Assembly (NCBI RefSeq): GCF_016808335.1
Contig: NC_053146.1
Location: forward strand, 26,194,938-26,258,937
Source of the DNA: Panicum virgatum
Lineage: Eukaryota > Streptophyta > Magnoliopsida > Poales > Poaceae
Direction: 5' to 3'
Length of the DNA stretch: 64,000 nt
Part shown: positions 44,990 through 56,706 of the stretch, piece after piece
How positions within the stretch are numbered: position 1 is the stretch's first letter
Layout: every line of letters starts with the position of its first letter
The notes under the pieces: generated by a model
Told to the model about the DNA's origin: nothing
The model's database searches: none
The model's input: the letters and a program-made list of their open reading frames with translations, nothing else
Translations under genes and position numbers: made by a program

Positions 44990-45370
44990 CAGGGGGGCCC
45001 ACCTAGGGTTCGGCTGAACCCTAGGGTCGGCCGGCCCCCTGCCAACGGCTAGTAGGCCCAGCTTTTTCCAACGGTCACTAGCCGTTGAGCCTAGTCTCTC
45101 CCAATGGTGCCCGGCCATTCTCCCTTTAAATAGAGGCCGAGGGGTAAGTTTTGAGCTCTCACACTCAACTCTCATTCACTCACTCCCTCTCAAACTCTCT
45201 TAAACTTTGCTCTCGGGTTTTCATTGGATTTTTACTCAAGATTTGAATTCAAGATACCTCTCTCTCTCTCATTTCTTTGCTGCAAGAAAGAAGGAGCAAC
45301 TCACGAGTAAGAACATTCAACTCGGTTTCACTAACGTAACCCGTTTCGAGTTGCACGTGTTTTGTCCATC
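44990..45370 (+). promoter_or_regulatory. Internal promoter-like region before ORF-1 of F
   Basis: Contains a hairpin AGGGTTC-GGCT-GAACCCT (45005-45022), then GGGTCGGCCGGCCCC, then TTTAAATAG (45125-45133), then a CT-rich leader with CTCTCTCTCTC (about 45262) and ATG at 45371. The layout (GGTTCGGC palindrome, TATA, CT-rich leader) copies that of the Athila LTR U3-R region, although this is not an LTR. I infer a separate promoter for ORF-1. Confidence 0.5.
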
Positions 45371-46887
45371 ATGAAAGGCATAGGGCGGAAGGTCTCCGGC
45401 GTATTCAAGAAGATGACGGGTGGAAGTTCGTCCCGTTCTCAGGGTGGTTCAAGCTTGTACACATCCGAACCTACGCCTACACCAAGCATGATGGACTGCG
45501 AGGAAGAAGAACAATACAAAGAAATGCAAGCCGAACCGCAAGCCGAGATCATAGAGATTGATGTAGAAGATGCACCGTACCTCGACTTGCAAGATGATCG
45601 TGAACGACAAGGCTACGCCATCCTCAAGAATAGAAGCTTCGTCCACACCCGAGCATTCCATCCGGACCTCCTCATCAAAATAGGTATCTACGAAGACTTC
45701 TCTAACGTTTGGCATGCAATTGGATGGGACAACTTCGTTCCCGTTGAGGAGTATGGTTCTCGACTCCTCACCATCCAATTTCTTTGCACTCTTCGGGGGG
45801 TGGAAAATGGGGTTTATTTTCGACTTTTCGGGAAAGAATTTTTGCTTTCTTGGAAAACTTTTGCTGGCCACCTCGATTTCAACAAACGCTGGCCGATTTC
45901 TCTCGATCATGCTTGCCGCGGTTTTAATCGTCATGAATTTTGGGGCCAGATTTCGGGTCAAGTTGTCCATGGCAAGTTTGCACCTCGGTGCAACGACATT
46001 CATACTCCGACTCTTCGGTTGATGCACAAATGGTTAGCCATCACTCTCTTTCCAAGAGATGATGTCCGACCCGTGCGCAACGATGAGTTGCTCATTCTAT
46101 ATGCCATGGTCAACAAGATCAAAATCTCCCCCGCGCAAGCTTTGGTTAAGCAATAGCTTTTGAATTTCAAGATGACGAGTCCTATTGAGTGCACTTCTTT
46201 GATTACTCGTATCTCTACACGTATCGGTGCCCTAGAGGGGAATTTTATTCCTTCAATTGAGGGCGACCGTACGTATATCGATGAGGCTTATTTGATCCAA
46301 GGTCACACACTCAAGAAAGGCCCGAATGACTCTTTAATTTTCTTTTACTTGGGCTATACAAATGAAATTCCGCTGCCCAATGCAGAGTTTCATTTATATA
46401 ATTGCCATTTTCTAACCATCCCTCTCGTTCCACGAGAAGGAGGTCGTTGGCATAGATCTTCTGGTTTGCCTGGCAGGATGACAAGAAGCAGGACCAGAAG
46501 GGAGGCAGAGCCGACACCACCACCTCAGCAGCCACATCATACACATCAGCATGAGGCCGGAGGTTCGTCATGGCACAATGCCAGCAATGAGGAGTGGACA
46601 CGGTAGGCACCAAGCCACCGGTCCACCTGTTCTAGCTCCAGTGGAGCCCCGAACTTCATCAGATGGACGTCTTCGTCCCGAGGTTTCGGTCACCCAGCAG
46701 CTAGGTGAGCTGCAGGGTGCAGGGTGACAACTTACAAGAGATGCTGAACCAACACATCGATACTACCCAAGCATGGCAGCTTCACACTGGCGAGAGAATC
46801 CATGACATGGAGCAGTTGCAGTTGCAGCGACAAGAGGAGTGGAGGGTATACTGCCGCTGGACGAGTTTCAACCCTGATCCGCCATAG
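45371..46887 (+). pseudogene. ATHILA ORF-1-like protein of F
   Basis: ATG 45371 (MKGIGRKVSGVFKKMTGG). The frame is open to a TAG at 46154-46156 (probably from TGG), open again to 46606, with the C-terminus (NLQEMLNQHIDTTQ... to 46887) in frame 1 after a shift near 46700. The core has FWGQISG, DIHTPTLRLMHKWLAITLF, VRNDELLILYAMVNK and IECTSLITRISTRIG, matching the pattern of the Pfam ATHILA ORF-1 family. The N-terminus is basic and serine-rich, the middle acidic. Function of the family is unknown. The C-terminal Q/E-rich segment could form a coiled coil. That one amber and one shift are all the damage suggests the gene was used until fairly recently. Confidence 0.75.
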
Positions 46888-48361
46888 TAAGACTGAAACT
46901 AGCTTAGGGGAGGACCCCCACGAGAGATAACTTGTATCATTTATCTTTACTGCTTTCAAAACCTTGCATGAAATCCATAAAAATTTGCATAACTAAAAAC
47001 AAATAAAAATTTGCAAAACTTAGAAAAACACAAAAAATATTTTCCTTTTTAATATGTGTAGTAAGCATGGTGTAAGTTTTCCCTGTTGAGATGATGAATA
47101 TTTGCTCCGTTAATTTCCTTCATATGCTTAGTTACAACATTATGCTCTACCTAGTTTTGGGTTTGGTGGCTTGAAATGTTCAAACCTTAAACTTGAAACT
47201 TGTGGGTAGCAAAAAGCATGATCCAAATCTAAGTTGTTGTGAGCTATGATATAGTTAAGTAGAATTGCTATGATCTTCTCTTATGTGATGCTTGATATCC
47301 GGAGTATTTTAATTTTGAAAACACAAAACAAAAATATAATGAAGTTCCTCGATGATAAGAAATTCCTAACCAAAGCCATATGTTGTTGTTCATTGCAAAA
47401 CCTTCCACATATGCAACTTGTTATCTCATTGAGTTTTGCCAAATTGTTGTGACCCTTAGTGCGATTCATTTCATACTCCCATGATCAAGATCACATACAT
47501 GTTTCCACCACATGCTATGCTTCTACACTAGAAGTAAGCAAATATCCATCCACAAAATAAAACTCCATGTCCATGTATGACACCACTCTCTCTCAAAAAT
47601 ATGCCAAGGATATAGGGCTATGCAAAAAGAAAATAAGAGATGCATACCCAAAGAAGATATGCCACATGCTTCGGCATGTCAAAAAAAAGGGAAAAGATGC
47701 ATACCCAAAGAAGGTATGCCACATGCTTAGGCATATCAAAGAAAAAAGAGAGAAAAGAAAAGATAGCCCCTTATCCAAAAAGAAAGAAAAAGGGGAGATG
47801 GTGCATGCAAAAGGAGTTCATACACCATCCACCAAAAATATCCACACTTGCACATCTTGATCAAGATTTATGACTTGTTTCTCCTTTGGATCCGGTCTTT
47901 GACTTAACAAAAATATGAGAAGCAAGTATGCCTTCAAATCCTTCATACCTACAGCTCCACAAAAACAGCCATTAGAGATAGGTTGAGGAAGTAAGGCACA
48001 ATAAAAAGCCTTGGTAAGAAATCATACACATTGAGCAATCCGAGAGATCATCCGAGGAACTTTATAAATTTCTTTTGAAAAACTTTACAAAACCTCCAGA
48101 TTGACGGTTGAACTAAAGAGAAAGAAATATGAGCACTCTACGATACTGTTCTGACACTCAACCGCCAAAGATGAGGTGAAGCTATAAGCTCCACAGGAGT
48201 AAGGTAAGAGGTAAGAACAATGGCCAACTTATTCAAAATCAAGGTAAGAAACATCCGGTTGTGCCTAAGTATGAGTTGGAAATTCAACATTGTAGCAACT
48301 CCTGATCCACAACGAGCGCCTTGTTTTGCTCGGGACGAGCAAAAGGCTAGCTTGGGGGTGT
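46888..48361 (+). other. F 3' non-coding region with PPT
   Basis: AT-rich, no supported gene. Contains a tandem repeat (47639-47756) and, near the end, TTTGCTCG-GGA-CGAGCAAA (about 48325-48344) followed by the polypurine tract TTGGGGGTGT (48352-48361). The same GAGCAAA-then-TTGGGGGTG arrangement occurs in G (50503-50530, minus). Confidence 0.6.
47639..47756 (+). repeat. Two-copy 58-bp tandem repeat with hairpin (F)
   Basis: Each copy starts GATGCATACCCAAAGAAG and contains ATGCC-ACATGCTTC-GGCAT or a close variant, followed by an A-rich run. Short ORFs across it are low-complexity lysine-rich and not believed. Confidence 0.65.
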
Positions 48362-49252
48362 TGTTGACGGTCGTTAAGTGCGAATTATGACCATCAACTA
48401 TACACATAAAAGAAGGAAAACTATACCTCTTACTCATATATTTGTATCACTAACCTAGCTCCATAATTGTTTTCGAAGATTTATGATTTCAGGATTACAA
48501 GTCCGGAATAAGAAGAAAACACGACGAATACGCAGACAGACATTGCAAACGATCGTGTTCTGCTTAACACATGCAAAGGAGGCCCACAAACCAGACCAAA
48601 CCGACCAACCAAGCCCCGGCACCGACCATCTGACATCAGAACCCACCAGGCAGTGTACCAGAGAAGGACGGTGGCCAGAGGCGGCAGGGGGGGTTCGGCC
48701 GACCCCACCTGGCAGCCAAACAGGCTGAGTTTTGGCGGGAAAACTGATCTTATCCTCTAAAGGGCAATTAGGCATGTACTCCTTAGGATAGTGGAGCTAG
48801 GCTAGTACATCATCTCCTTAGCGAATCCAGTCGTCCTCGGGTCGGCGAGCAATCCTCGGCCTCTGGTATGGCTTTGTATTCCGACTTTCGTTATGCTATT
48901 CATATTGAGTTCGTTCTTGGTTATCGTGCTATGTTCGTAGCTTGCTTAGCCTTGATCTGTGCTTTAACAAGTTATACTAGTTGCTTGCTTAGACCAGATG
49001 ATCTGGATAAGGATATCGGTTCGTTGTGCTTTCGGGCTTGCCTTACCTGTCCATCCGAAGGGTGGGGGACCCGGGGTGCTAGGATACTGACCTCATATGC
49101 GTGCATGGTGCCTGGGTATGTGGGATCCTTCGGATATGATGGTGCTCTATGGTGTGACTGGGGTAGACCGCAGGTGGTGACAACCCTATTGGTCCGCCGG
49201 GAAGCTGCTTCTCGGTTAGGGTACTCCCCGATGTTTGGGTATCGTGTAGGAC
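48362..49252 (+). repeat. 3' LTR of F, first part
   Basis: Starts TGTTGACGGTCG. Carries GGGTTCGGCCGACCCC (about 48689-48704), then lacks ~105 bp including the TATA box around 48774. Interrupted at 49253 by G. Confidence 0.8.
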
Positions 49253-50502
49253 TGTTGGTATTTGTTAACGCAAACAGATAAATCCGCAAGCGCACGGATA
49301 CCGCTGTAGCTTTCACCCGGAGTATTCCAAGGTATCAATTTCCACGGGGAACGAGAAGTGAACTAGAAAGGGGCCAAGGTCATCCAAAGAGAAGGTAGAA
49401 TGGACGTTTTTGTAGGAAGAGAGGGTCTCCTAAGGTATTCCTGAGGTTACCAGATGCTAAAGGGGCAGCCTCACTAAACTTCACTTACTTTGGAGCGACG
49501 GTACCTTTCCGATCCTCGAAAAGACTGGGAAAAGGTGATCGGTGTTAGGCCGCCAATAGCCCTACGAAAACACCAACCCGAACGTGGTGGAATACAAAGG
49601 CCTGGTCGGAGCTGTCACCTCCGGGACTACCACAACTATCCGTGGGGTTGGTCACAAACTTAGGTAAACACAAGCCTAGACACCACGTCTATGCTAATGA
49701 TTACTACTCTAACCCAGTACCTGGACTAGAGCACTCGGTCGAGCGGAATTCCCGATAGTGAAATAAAGCAAGAACTGAATTTAGACATATAATAATTTCA
49801 GAAATATCGGAAGATAGCCTGGAAGCAACTCGAGTTGAAGCAGATCCGTAGAGGTACAAAAGCTGAGGAGATTCCGACAAGCCCAGCTCCTCCTCCTCTC
49901 TTCTACTCTCACTCTCCTCCTCTTTTCTAAATATACAACTAGGCGGAGAACACCTAGAGGGACACTACTACAAGGATAGGATGGAGAAATGAAGCTCAAG
50001 TGTGTAAGTGTGTGAGGCGAGAGGTGGAGGGAGGCCCCTTTTATAGTCTTCAGGGTCGGTTCCCGCCAAATGCATATATGGAAGGTGATCAGGAGGTGTA
50101 GGGGGCATGCCACGTCGAAGTGCATCTGGACGGGATGCTGGCCAGGTTCGGCCGACCCAGGGGGTCGGCCGACCCCACCTAGCAGCAGCTCATCCATATC
50201 TTCCTAGGGGAGTCTGATCTGTGGGCCCTTGTCAAGATGTCGTGGTGCATTTGCCTTGGTTCCCCCATTTGCTCTGACATATGGGCCCTCCTTGTAAGTG
50301 ACACATCTCAGTGTTGTGCTTTCTTCCTCGTGTTCACTCGTGTTTTCTCCTTTTTACAGATGTGGGTGCCTGCAGATGACAATTCACCAAAACTTGTGGA
50401 AATGATTAGTCATAAGCCCTATATCTAAGTTTGGTGATTATTTCTGGTAAAAAGCTGCAAGAGTTGACGATCGAAAATGACACTTAAGGACCGTCTACAA
50501 CA
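49253..50502 (-). repeat. 3' LTR of G (1,250 bp)
   Basis: TGTTGTAGACGGTCC to CCAACA on the minus strand; the TGTTGACGG start of the partner LTR has two extra bases here. TATA (TATAAAAG, 50038-50045 minus) and two GGTCGGCCGACC-type palindromes (50144-50175). Open frames of ~130-190 codons inside both G LTRs are not supported as genes. Confidence 0.85.
50038..50045 (-). promoter_or_regulatory. TATA box of G 3' LTR
   Basis: TATAAAAG on the minus strand before GGGCCTCCC. The partner LTR has it at 57492-57499. Confidence 0.65.
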
Positions 50503-52080
50503 CCCCCAAACTTAGTCCTTTGCTCGTCCTCGAGTAAAGTTTGAAGATAAAGTAAACATAAACATAGCAATTCAAGATATGGAACTGTCATAAATCTTAT
50601 CCCAAAACATACCTTATACTTGTGGGATATGTGGGGTGGCTAACATATCTTCTTGAGCGGTTGAGAAATGGAACAGCTCTGGAACATAGCCATCTCATTC
50701 CATTTTCCCATCTTAGTAACTTGGAGAGATTTTTTAAAAAACATAGTTCACATGCATTCCTCAAATGGTATTCTCAAATCCCTCAAAGTGTTTGTTTCCT
50801 CACCAGGGCATTTTGAGTTTTTGCCTTCTTTTTCTTCCTACATCTAAAAAGCTTATGTGGAGCTCAGGTAGGGGAAGTTTGAAGGCATACTTGTATTGCA
50901 TATTTTGCTAAGTCAAACAATGGATCCATGGAGAAAAATATCATACAATCAAACCAAGATGTGCAAGTGTGTGGATATATAGACGCTATCCTAATTCTAT
51001 TATGCTCTTTGAAACAATTCTCTCTCTTTATTGAGACTTTGAAGACACCTTTTGTGAGAACATGGGCTATCTTTTATTCCTTTCGTTTTTCTCTCTCTTT
51101 TTTTCATGTCTCACTTTTTCTTTCATCATTTTTTAATGATAGCCTCATGTCTCTTTTCACTACAAAACTTTTCAGAGAGAGATCATACATATTTGGAGCA
51201 TTTATTTTGAAAGAGCCTAACCAATATATTTTTGTTCACTCCCAGTGTAGGAGTAGAACATTTTTTTGGTGGATCCTAAGTGGAATGTATGTCTTGCGCC
51301 TACTCCCAGTATAGGAGTAGTGCAAATTTTTTGTGGCGTGTACGTGATCTTGGTTTTAAAAGCATGATAAATTTCTTGACATGGGTCAACAAAGCTTGAC
51401 AAAGCTCAAAGCAATAACAAGCAGCAAAAGTCATATCTCACTTCACATTGAAGGGTTTCAAAATGTAACATGAAATTTGGCCTTGGAAGGAATTTCTATT
51501 ACCATTGAGGAGTATGTGAGACTATGGATTTTTTTATATATTTTAGCAAAAGCAAATTCTCCAAGTACTTTGAATAGAAAAGGAAGGATTTCCATGCCAA
51601 AGCCATATCTCACTTCACAACAACTTAGGCAATATTTTTTTTCTATATGTTTTACCCACAAGTATTGAGGATATGTAAGGAACAAAATTTATGCAGACCA
51701 TGCTTAAAGAGCTATATTTAAATTTACTTTCAGATTTTAAATCTAAGTGTGGACTTTTGCTTCTTTTTAAATTTTTGCAGAGTAAGCATACAACCAGGAG
51801 AATGCATATGAAAAGGTGGGAAGGAAATGATCAAACCAAGTTGTGTACATGCTCCTCCAACAGTTCATGATGTGGTTCGGTGCCTTTTGTTCTTCAATGG
51901 AGGTGTTGCACACCCCCACACTTCTTTGGAGCTATATCTGCTTTTTATTCAAAGACAAAAACAAGTGAAAATAACAGAGACTCTTCTGGTGGGAAACACC
52001 AGAGAGTCAAATTTATTGGACTCATATTTTACAATTTTTTTTAATTTGTTTTTGTTTTTTTCTCGACAAGATTGAATGTT
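50503..52080 (-). other. G 3' non-coding region with PPT
   Basis: PPT CTAAGTTTGGGGG at 50515-50503 (minus), preceded by GACGAGCAAAGGA. The rest is AT-rich with no believable ORF. Two related hairpin units with CACTCCCAGTGTAGGAGTAG (51239-51258) and CTACTCCCAGTATAGGAGTA (51299-51318) lie about 60 bp apart. The region corresponds to 46888-48361 of F. Confidence 0.6.
51239..51330 (-). repeat. Paired hairpin repeats in the G 3' region
   Basis: TACTCC...GGAGTA stems in two units about 60 bp apart, each followed (plus strand) by a run of T and GTGG. Analogous in place to the F tandem repeat. Confidence 0.5.
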
Positions 52081-54656
52081 TTAAGTTGAATCATTAAATT
52101 GAAGAAATTCAATCGTGTCAATTTCTTCTATTTTTTTTGGTTCAAGGAAAATTTTTAAACGATGGCCATTTACCTTGAATATGTTACCGTCATCACTTTG
52201 GAGCGTGATGGCACCATGTGGAGAGGTCTCGATCACTTTGAATGGCCCTTCCCATTTACTCCGAAGTTTTCCATGACCAAAGAGTTTTACCCTTGAATTG
52301 AACATCAAGACCTTATCTCCTAGTTTGAACTCTTTGTGTTTGATTCTCTTGTCATGCCACCACTTTATTCTTTCTTTGTAGATCTTGGAGCTGTGGTATG
52401 CTTTTTCTCTCCATTCCTCTAGCTCAGATATTTGTATTTGTCTCTTCCTTCTAGCTAGGTGGAGATCCATATTCCACATCTTGATGGCCCAATGGGCTTT
52501 GAACTCCAACTCCACGGGTAGATTGCATGTTTTTCCATATACCAGCTGGTTTGGCGACATGCCTATGGGCGTTTTGTAAGCTGTTCGGTATGCCCATAGT
52601 GCATCATGCAGCTTGTTCTTCCAATTCTTCCCCATTTCATCCACGGTGTTCTGCAGAATGTTCTTTATCTGTTTGTTCGATGTTTCAGCTTGACCATTTG
52701 TCTTGGGATGGTATGGAGTTGCAACATTGTGCTTAACTCCATGTTCGGCCAGGAACTACCGAAAGGTCTTGTAGATGAAGTGTGACCCTCCATCACTTAT
52801 GACCATTTGGGGTGTTCCAAACCTTGGGAATATCACTTCTTGGAACATCTTTCTGGAGTGCTTGGCACCGTTAGATCGGCAGGGAAGTGCTTCAACCCAT
52901 TTGGACACATAGTCCACTGCTACCAAAATATATTCTGCATCTCCAGACTTTGGGAATGGTCCCATGAAGTCTATCCCCCAGACGTCAAACAACTCCACTT
53001 GGAGGTTGTTCATGAGCGGCATTGCATCCCATGCGTTGATGTTTCCATGTTTCTGGCATCTAGCACATCTTCTGACAAATTCTTTTGCATTTTGGTACAT
53101 CGTTGGCCAGAAGAATCCGCTTTGCCAGATCTTGGCATGTGTACGAAATGCTCCATAGTGTCCTCCATAGGGTGATGGATGACATCTTTCTATGATCTTT
53201 GTGGCTTCAACATTTGGGACACATCTCCTCAACAGCCCATCGGCACAGACTCGGTAGAGGTATGAGTCGTCCCACAGGTGGGAACGGCTTAGATGCTTGA
53301 GTTTTCTCCTGTCCTCCCCTGGTGCAACATATCCTACAACCATATAGTTGACAATATTTGCGTACCATGGATTTGAGTCCGTTACCTTGAGGAGAGTGTC
53401 GTCCCTAATATAATCGTTGATGGGTAACTCATGTGTGTCTCTATGATGAAGCCTAGACAAGTGATCGGCTACCGAGTTCTCTACTCCTTTCTTATCTCTT
53501 ATTTTGATGTCGAACTCTTGGAGTAGAAGAATCCATCGGATGAACCGAGGTTTAGCATCTTTCTTAGTGAGGAGGTATTTGAGTGCAGCATGGTTGGTAT
53601 ACACAATTACCTTTGACCCCACTAAGTAAGATCTAAACTTGTCTATTGCAAAGACAACTGCCAACAACTCTCTTAGTTGTGGCATAGTTCAGCTGTGCCC
53701 TGGATAAAGTCTTGCTAGCGTAGGATATAGCATAATGCTTTTTATCCTCTGTTTGGCCTAAAACGGCCCCAACAGCAAAGTCGCTAGCATCGCACATGAT
53801 TTCAAAGGGCAGCTTCCAATCAGGTGGCTGGATGATTGGGGCTATAATGAGTGCCTTTTTCAGGATTCGAAAGGATTCATGGCACTCATTGTTAAATATG
53901 AAAGGTGCATCTTTAGCCAAAAGGCTTGTCAAGGGTCTAGCGATTTGAGAAAAGTCTTTGATGAAACGCCTATAGAACCCTGCATGGCCTAAAAAGCTAT
54001 GAATGCCTTTCACATTCATGGGAGGTGGAAGTTGTTCAATGACCTCAATCTTTGCTTTGTCCACCGCTATCCCACGAGCAGACACCTTATGTCCAAGCAC
54101 TATCCCTTCCTGAACCATGAAATGGCATTTCTCCTAGTTCAGGACTAAGTGCTTTTCTTCGCATCGTTTGTAAGACTTTTTCTAAATTCTCCAGACAATC
54201 TGTGAAGGTTTTGCCATAGACGGTAAAATTGTCCATGAACACCTCCATGATTTTCTCGATCATGTCGGAGAAGATAGACATCATGCACCGTTGGAAGGAA
54301 GCTGGAGCATTGCATAATCTGAATGACATGTGTCGGTATGCGTAAGTTCCATACGGGCATGTAAATGTAGTCTTACTTTGGTTGTCGGGGTAGATCGGGA
54401 TTTGATGATACCCGGAGTACCCGTCAAGGAAACAAAAGAAGGAATGGTTCACGAGGCGTTCTAACATTTCGTCAATGAACGGCAATGGGAAATGATCCTT
54501 CTTAGTGGCCTTGTTGAGTTCCCGGTAATCTATACACATCTGCCACCCCGTGACAGTCCGTTGAGGGATAAGTTCATTCTTTTCATTCTCAACGACTGTC
54601 ATACCTCCTTTCTTCGGTACGACCTGGACCGGGCTGACCCACTCGCTATGCGGCAC
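52081..54656 (-). pseudogene. pol: G pol: RT, RNase H, integrase
   Basis: Minus strand. RT (54656-about 54150) with RTVTGWQMCIDYRELN, FLDGYSGYHQIPI and FMDN at about 54236-54225, where the second catalytic aspartate of the FMDD motif seen in H is replaced by asparagine. Frameshifts near 54150 and 53660. RNase H: FEIMCDASDFAVGAVLGQ, then [18 protein letters not shown]. Integrase: zinc finger [19 protein letters not shown] and CARCQKHG (about 53180-53040), core VDFMGPFP and [12 protein letters not shown] at 52756-52758 (CAG in relatives) and open again to TGA/TAA at 52081 with [12 protein letters not shown] and GDKVLMF. Athila-type. Dead through RT mutation and frame damage. Confidence 0.85.
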
Positions 54657-56545
54657 GGGATAGATAATAAGGCATGCAAGAGTTTCATGACCTCTTTCTT
54701 AACAACCTCGCGCATAGCGTTGTTAAGTCTCCTTTGTGGTTCCCTCGACGGTGAAAAGTCAGGATCGATAGGGATTCTATGAGTGCAGAGGGTGGGACTA
54801 ATCCCTTTGAGGTCTTGGAGCGAGTAGCCTATGGCCGCTTTGTTTCTTTCTAGGACGGCAACAAGTTTTCGGGTTTCTTCTTGGGAGAGCTTGTCGCTTA
54901 TGATGACAGGAGTTTAGGGGTTATCATTTAGAAAGACATATCTTAGGCCGGAAGGAAGGGGTTTGAGTTCGATTGAGGGTTCTGATGGCTCCTCGATTTG
55001 ATCTAGTTCAATGGGTTTTGCCAGCTCTTCTTCTTCTTCAATGAAGTTTTCAACGTCTAGAGTTGGTTCAGCCTTGTTTTCTAGGTAAGCCATCATGACA
55101 TTCTCCATAGGGTTTCGTGTGGGTTTAGGCTCCATTATCGCATTGTTTGAGCGTGAAAGTGGAACAGCGATAGGAGAACTTCCCAATTTTACATTCAAGA
55201 GACCCTGTTTTGGTCTTTCCTGAAAGAGTGTCCCTAAGGGTAAACCAATCAAGCAGGACATTTCTGAGACATCATAGATATGAAAATCCAGACGATACTC
55301 AGAATCTCTTATGCGCAAAGGAATAGACCTTATGATCCCATAGCTTTCAAGAATGACTCTCGAAGGAATTTTTACAAGCTTATGAGATGGGATCACAGAC
55401 TCATTGGGGCAAAGCATTTCAGCTAAGACTTTTGGAATAATATTCATCCCAACGGGCTAACAGTAGTGAGCCTCTAAGATGGTTTTCTTAAGGATGCAAG
55501 GTAGAACATCAGATGGAGTGATGATTCGGGCTACCTCGTTGGATAACTCTGCTTCTGTCGACCATTCACAACTCATGATGGCCGAGAGTCCTTTGATATG
55601 TTCTAAAAGGAAGGGCTCACTGTGCGGACCATCATCCTCAGTCGGTGCAGAGTGCACTAGAGGTCTCACTTGTACTGGAAAATTCGAGGCATTTCCAAAA
55701 TCTTCAAAAAGATCTTCCTCGAATTCAAAGGGAAAAGAAGAGGGATGAGGTTCATCATCCTCTTGAGTTTGGTGCATTCCCTTAATGAGAGGTTCATCAG
55801 CAACCGGTTCATGGGAAGGATTCAAAGGAATTTTAGAAACGGTTGCGAGCACCTCCTTTTCTTGGTCGGGACTTGACTCCACTATTTCTTTCGGGGACTC
55901 GTCATATATGTCGGTGTAAGGGGTATTTTCAAGGATTTTTTTAAGGATGGACTTCCCCTCGCTAATGGCCATTTGCTTAAACGAGCGTCCAGAAGAAATA
56001 TCTAGGTAATCAGCAGTCTCTTTGCTCAGTCCAAGATGGAAGTGATTCAAAAGGACGTGGTCAGGCAAAGAAAGGTTTGGGCCAGTACTTATAAGGTTTG
56101 TGAATCTAACCCAAGCTGCTCCTAGAGTCTCCTTCTCTTTCTGTTAGAAAGTGAGAATTTCTATACAAAGGGCACCAACTTGGGAATCGGGGAAGAAAGC
56201 GAGACAAAATTTGTCCCGAAGTTCGTCTCAGTTTCCATTAACTCCACCAACGGTATGAGCATACCATTTCTTCGCTCTTCCCAAAAGGGAGAATGGAAAC
56301 AACATCCATTTGATGGTCTCATGTTCCATACCCTCAATATGAAGGCAAGAACACAAATGCTCAAATTCCCGAAGATGGGTATAAGGATTTTCATCTTCAT
56401 GCCCAGAAAAGGATTGGTCCCGAACCATGGCTATAAAGCCAGGACGGAGTTCATAGCCAGGGGCTGTGATTAGCTTTGACGACTGTGGTGGCTCTAAGAA
56501 CTCGCCCTTCGGTGCAGAGAATTGATGAATAGGAGTGGAATCCAT
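54657..56545 (-). pseudogene. gag: G gag-protease region
   Basis: ATG 56545 (MDSTPIHQFSAPKGEF). Blocks: RPGFIAMVRDQSFSG, NPYTHLREFEHLCSCL, MLFPFSLLGRAKKWYAH. In-frame stops near 56226 and 56146, in the stretch ADYLDISSGRSF the frame is open (56068-55457), stop near 55457, open again to 54914 with DFHIYDVSEMSCLIGLP (protease-like end). The linker to RT continues to about 54660, where the frame changes. Same family as H gag. No zinc knuckle seen. Confidence 0.75.
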
Positions 56546-56638
56546 GTGGTGGGTGGTTGATGATTGTGGTGAAAGTGGTGGTGGTAAAATGAAAAAGGAT
56601 ACGCGGATGATTTGGTTCGATTCTAGAACAGCTACCAT

Positions 56639-56656
56639 TCCCCGGCAACGGCGCCA
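56639..56656 (-). other. Primer binding site, tRNA-Asp type (G)
   Basis: TGGCGCCGTTGCCGGGGA on the minus strand, perfect. Normally the LTR would begin 8 bases away at about 56664; here F-LTR sequence intervenes. Confidence 0.9.
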
Positions 56657-56664
56657 GAAAGCTT

Positions 56665-56706
56665 CTCGGTTAGCGTACTCCCCGATGTTCGGGTATCATG
56701 TAGGAC
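56665..56706 (+). repeat. Misplaced 42-bp copy of F-LTR flank
   Basis: CTCGGTTAG...TGTAGGAC, matching the F-LTR flank left of G (49211-49252) with a few substitutions. It joins the G PBS spacer at a shared GCTT. Confidence 0.85.

Noticed and set aside
47567..47873. Lysine-rich short ORFs across the F tandem repeat
   Set aside because: A-rich simple sequence read in several frames. No conservation.
49781..50197. ORFs of 138 and 186 codons on the minus strand in the G LTRs (also 57235-57795)
   Set aside because: Inside LTRs, low complexity, different lengths in the two LTRs.
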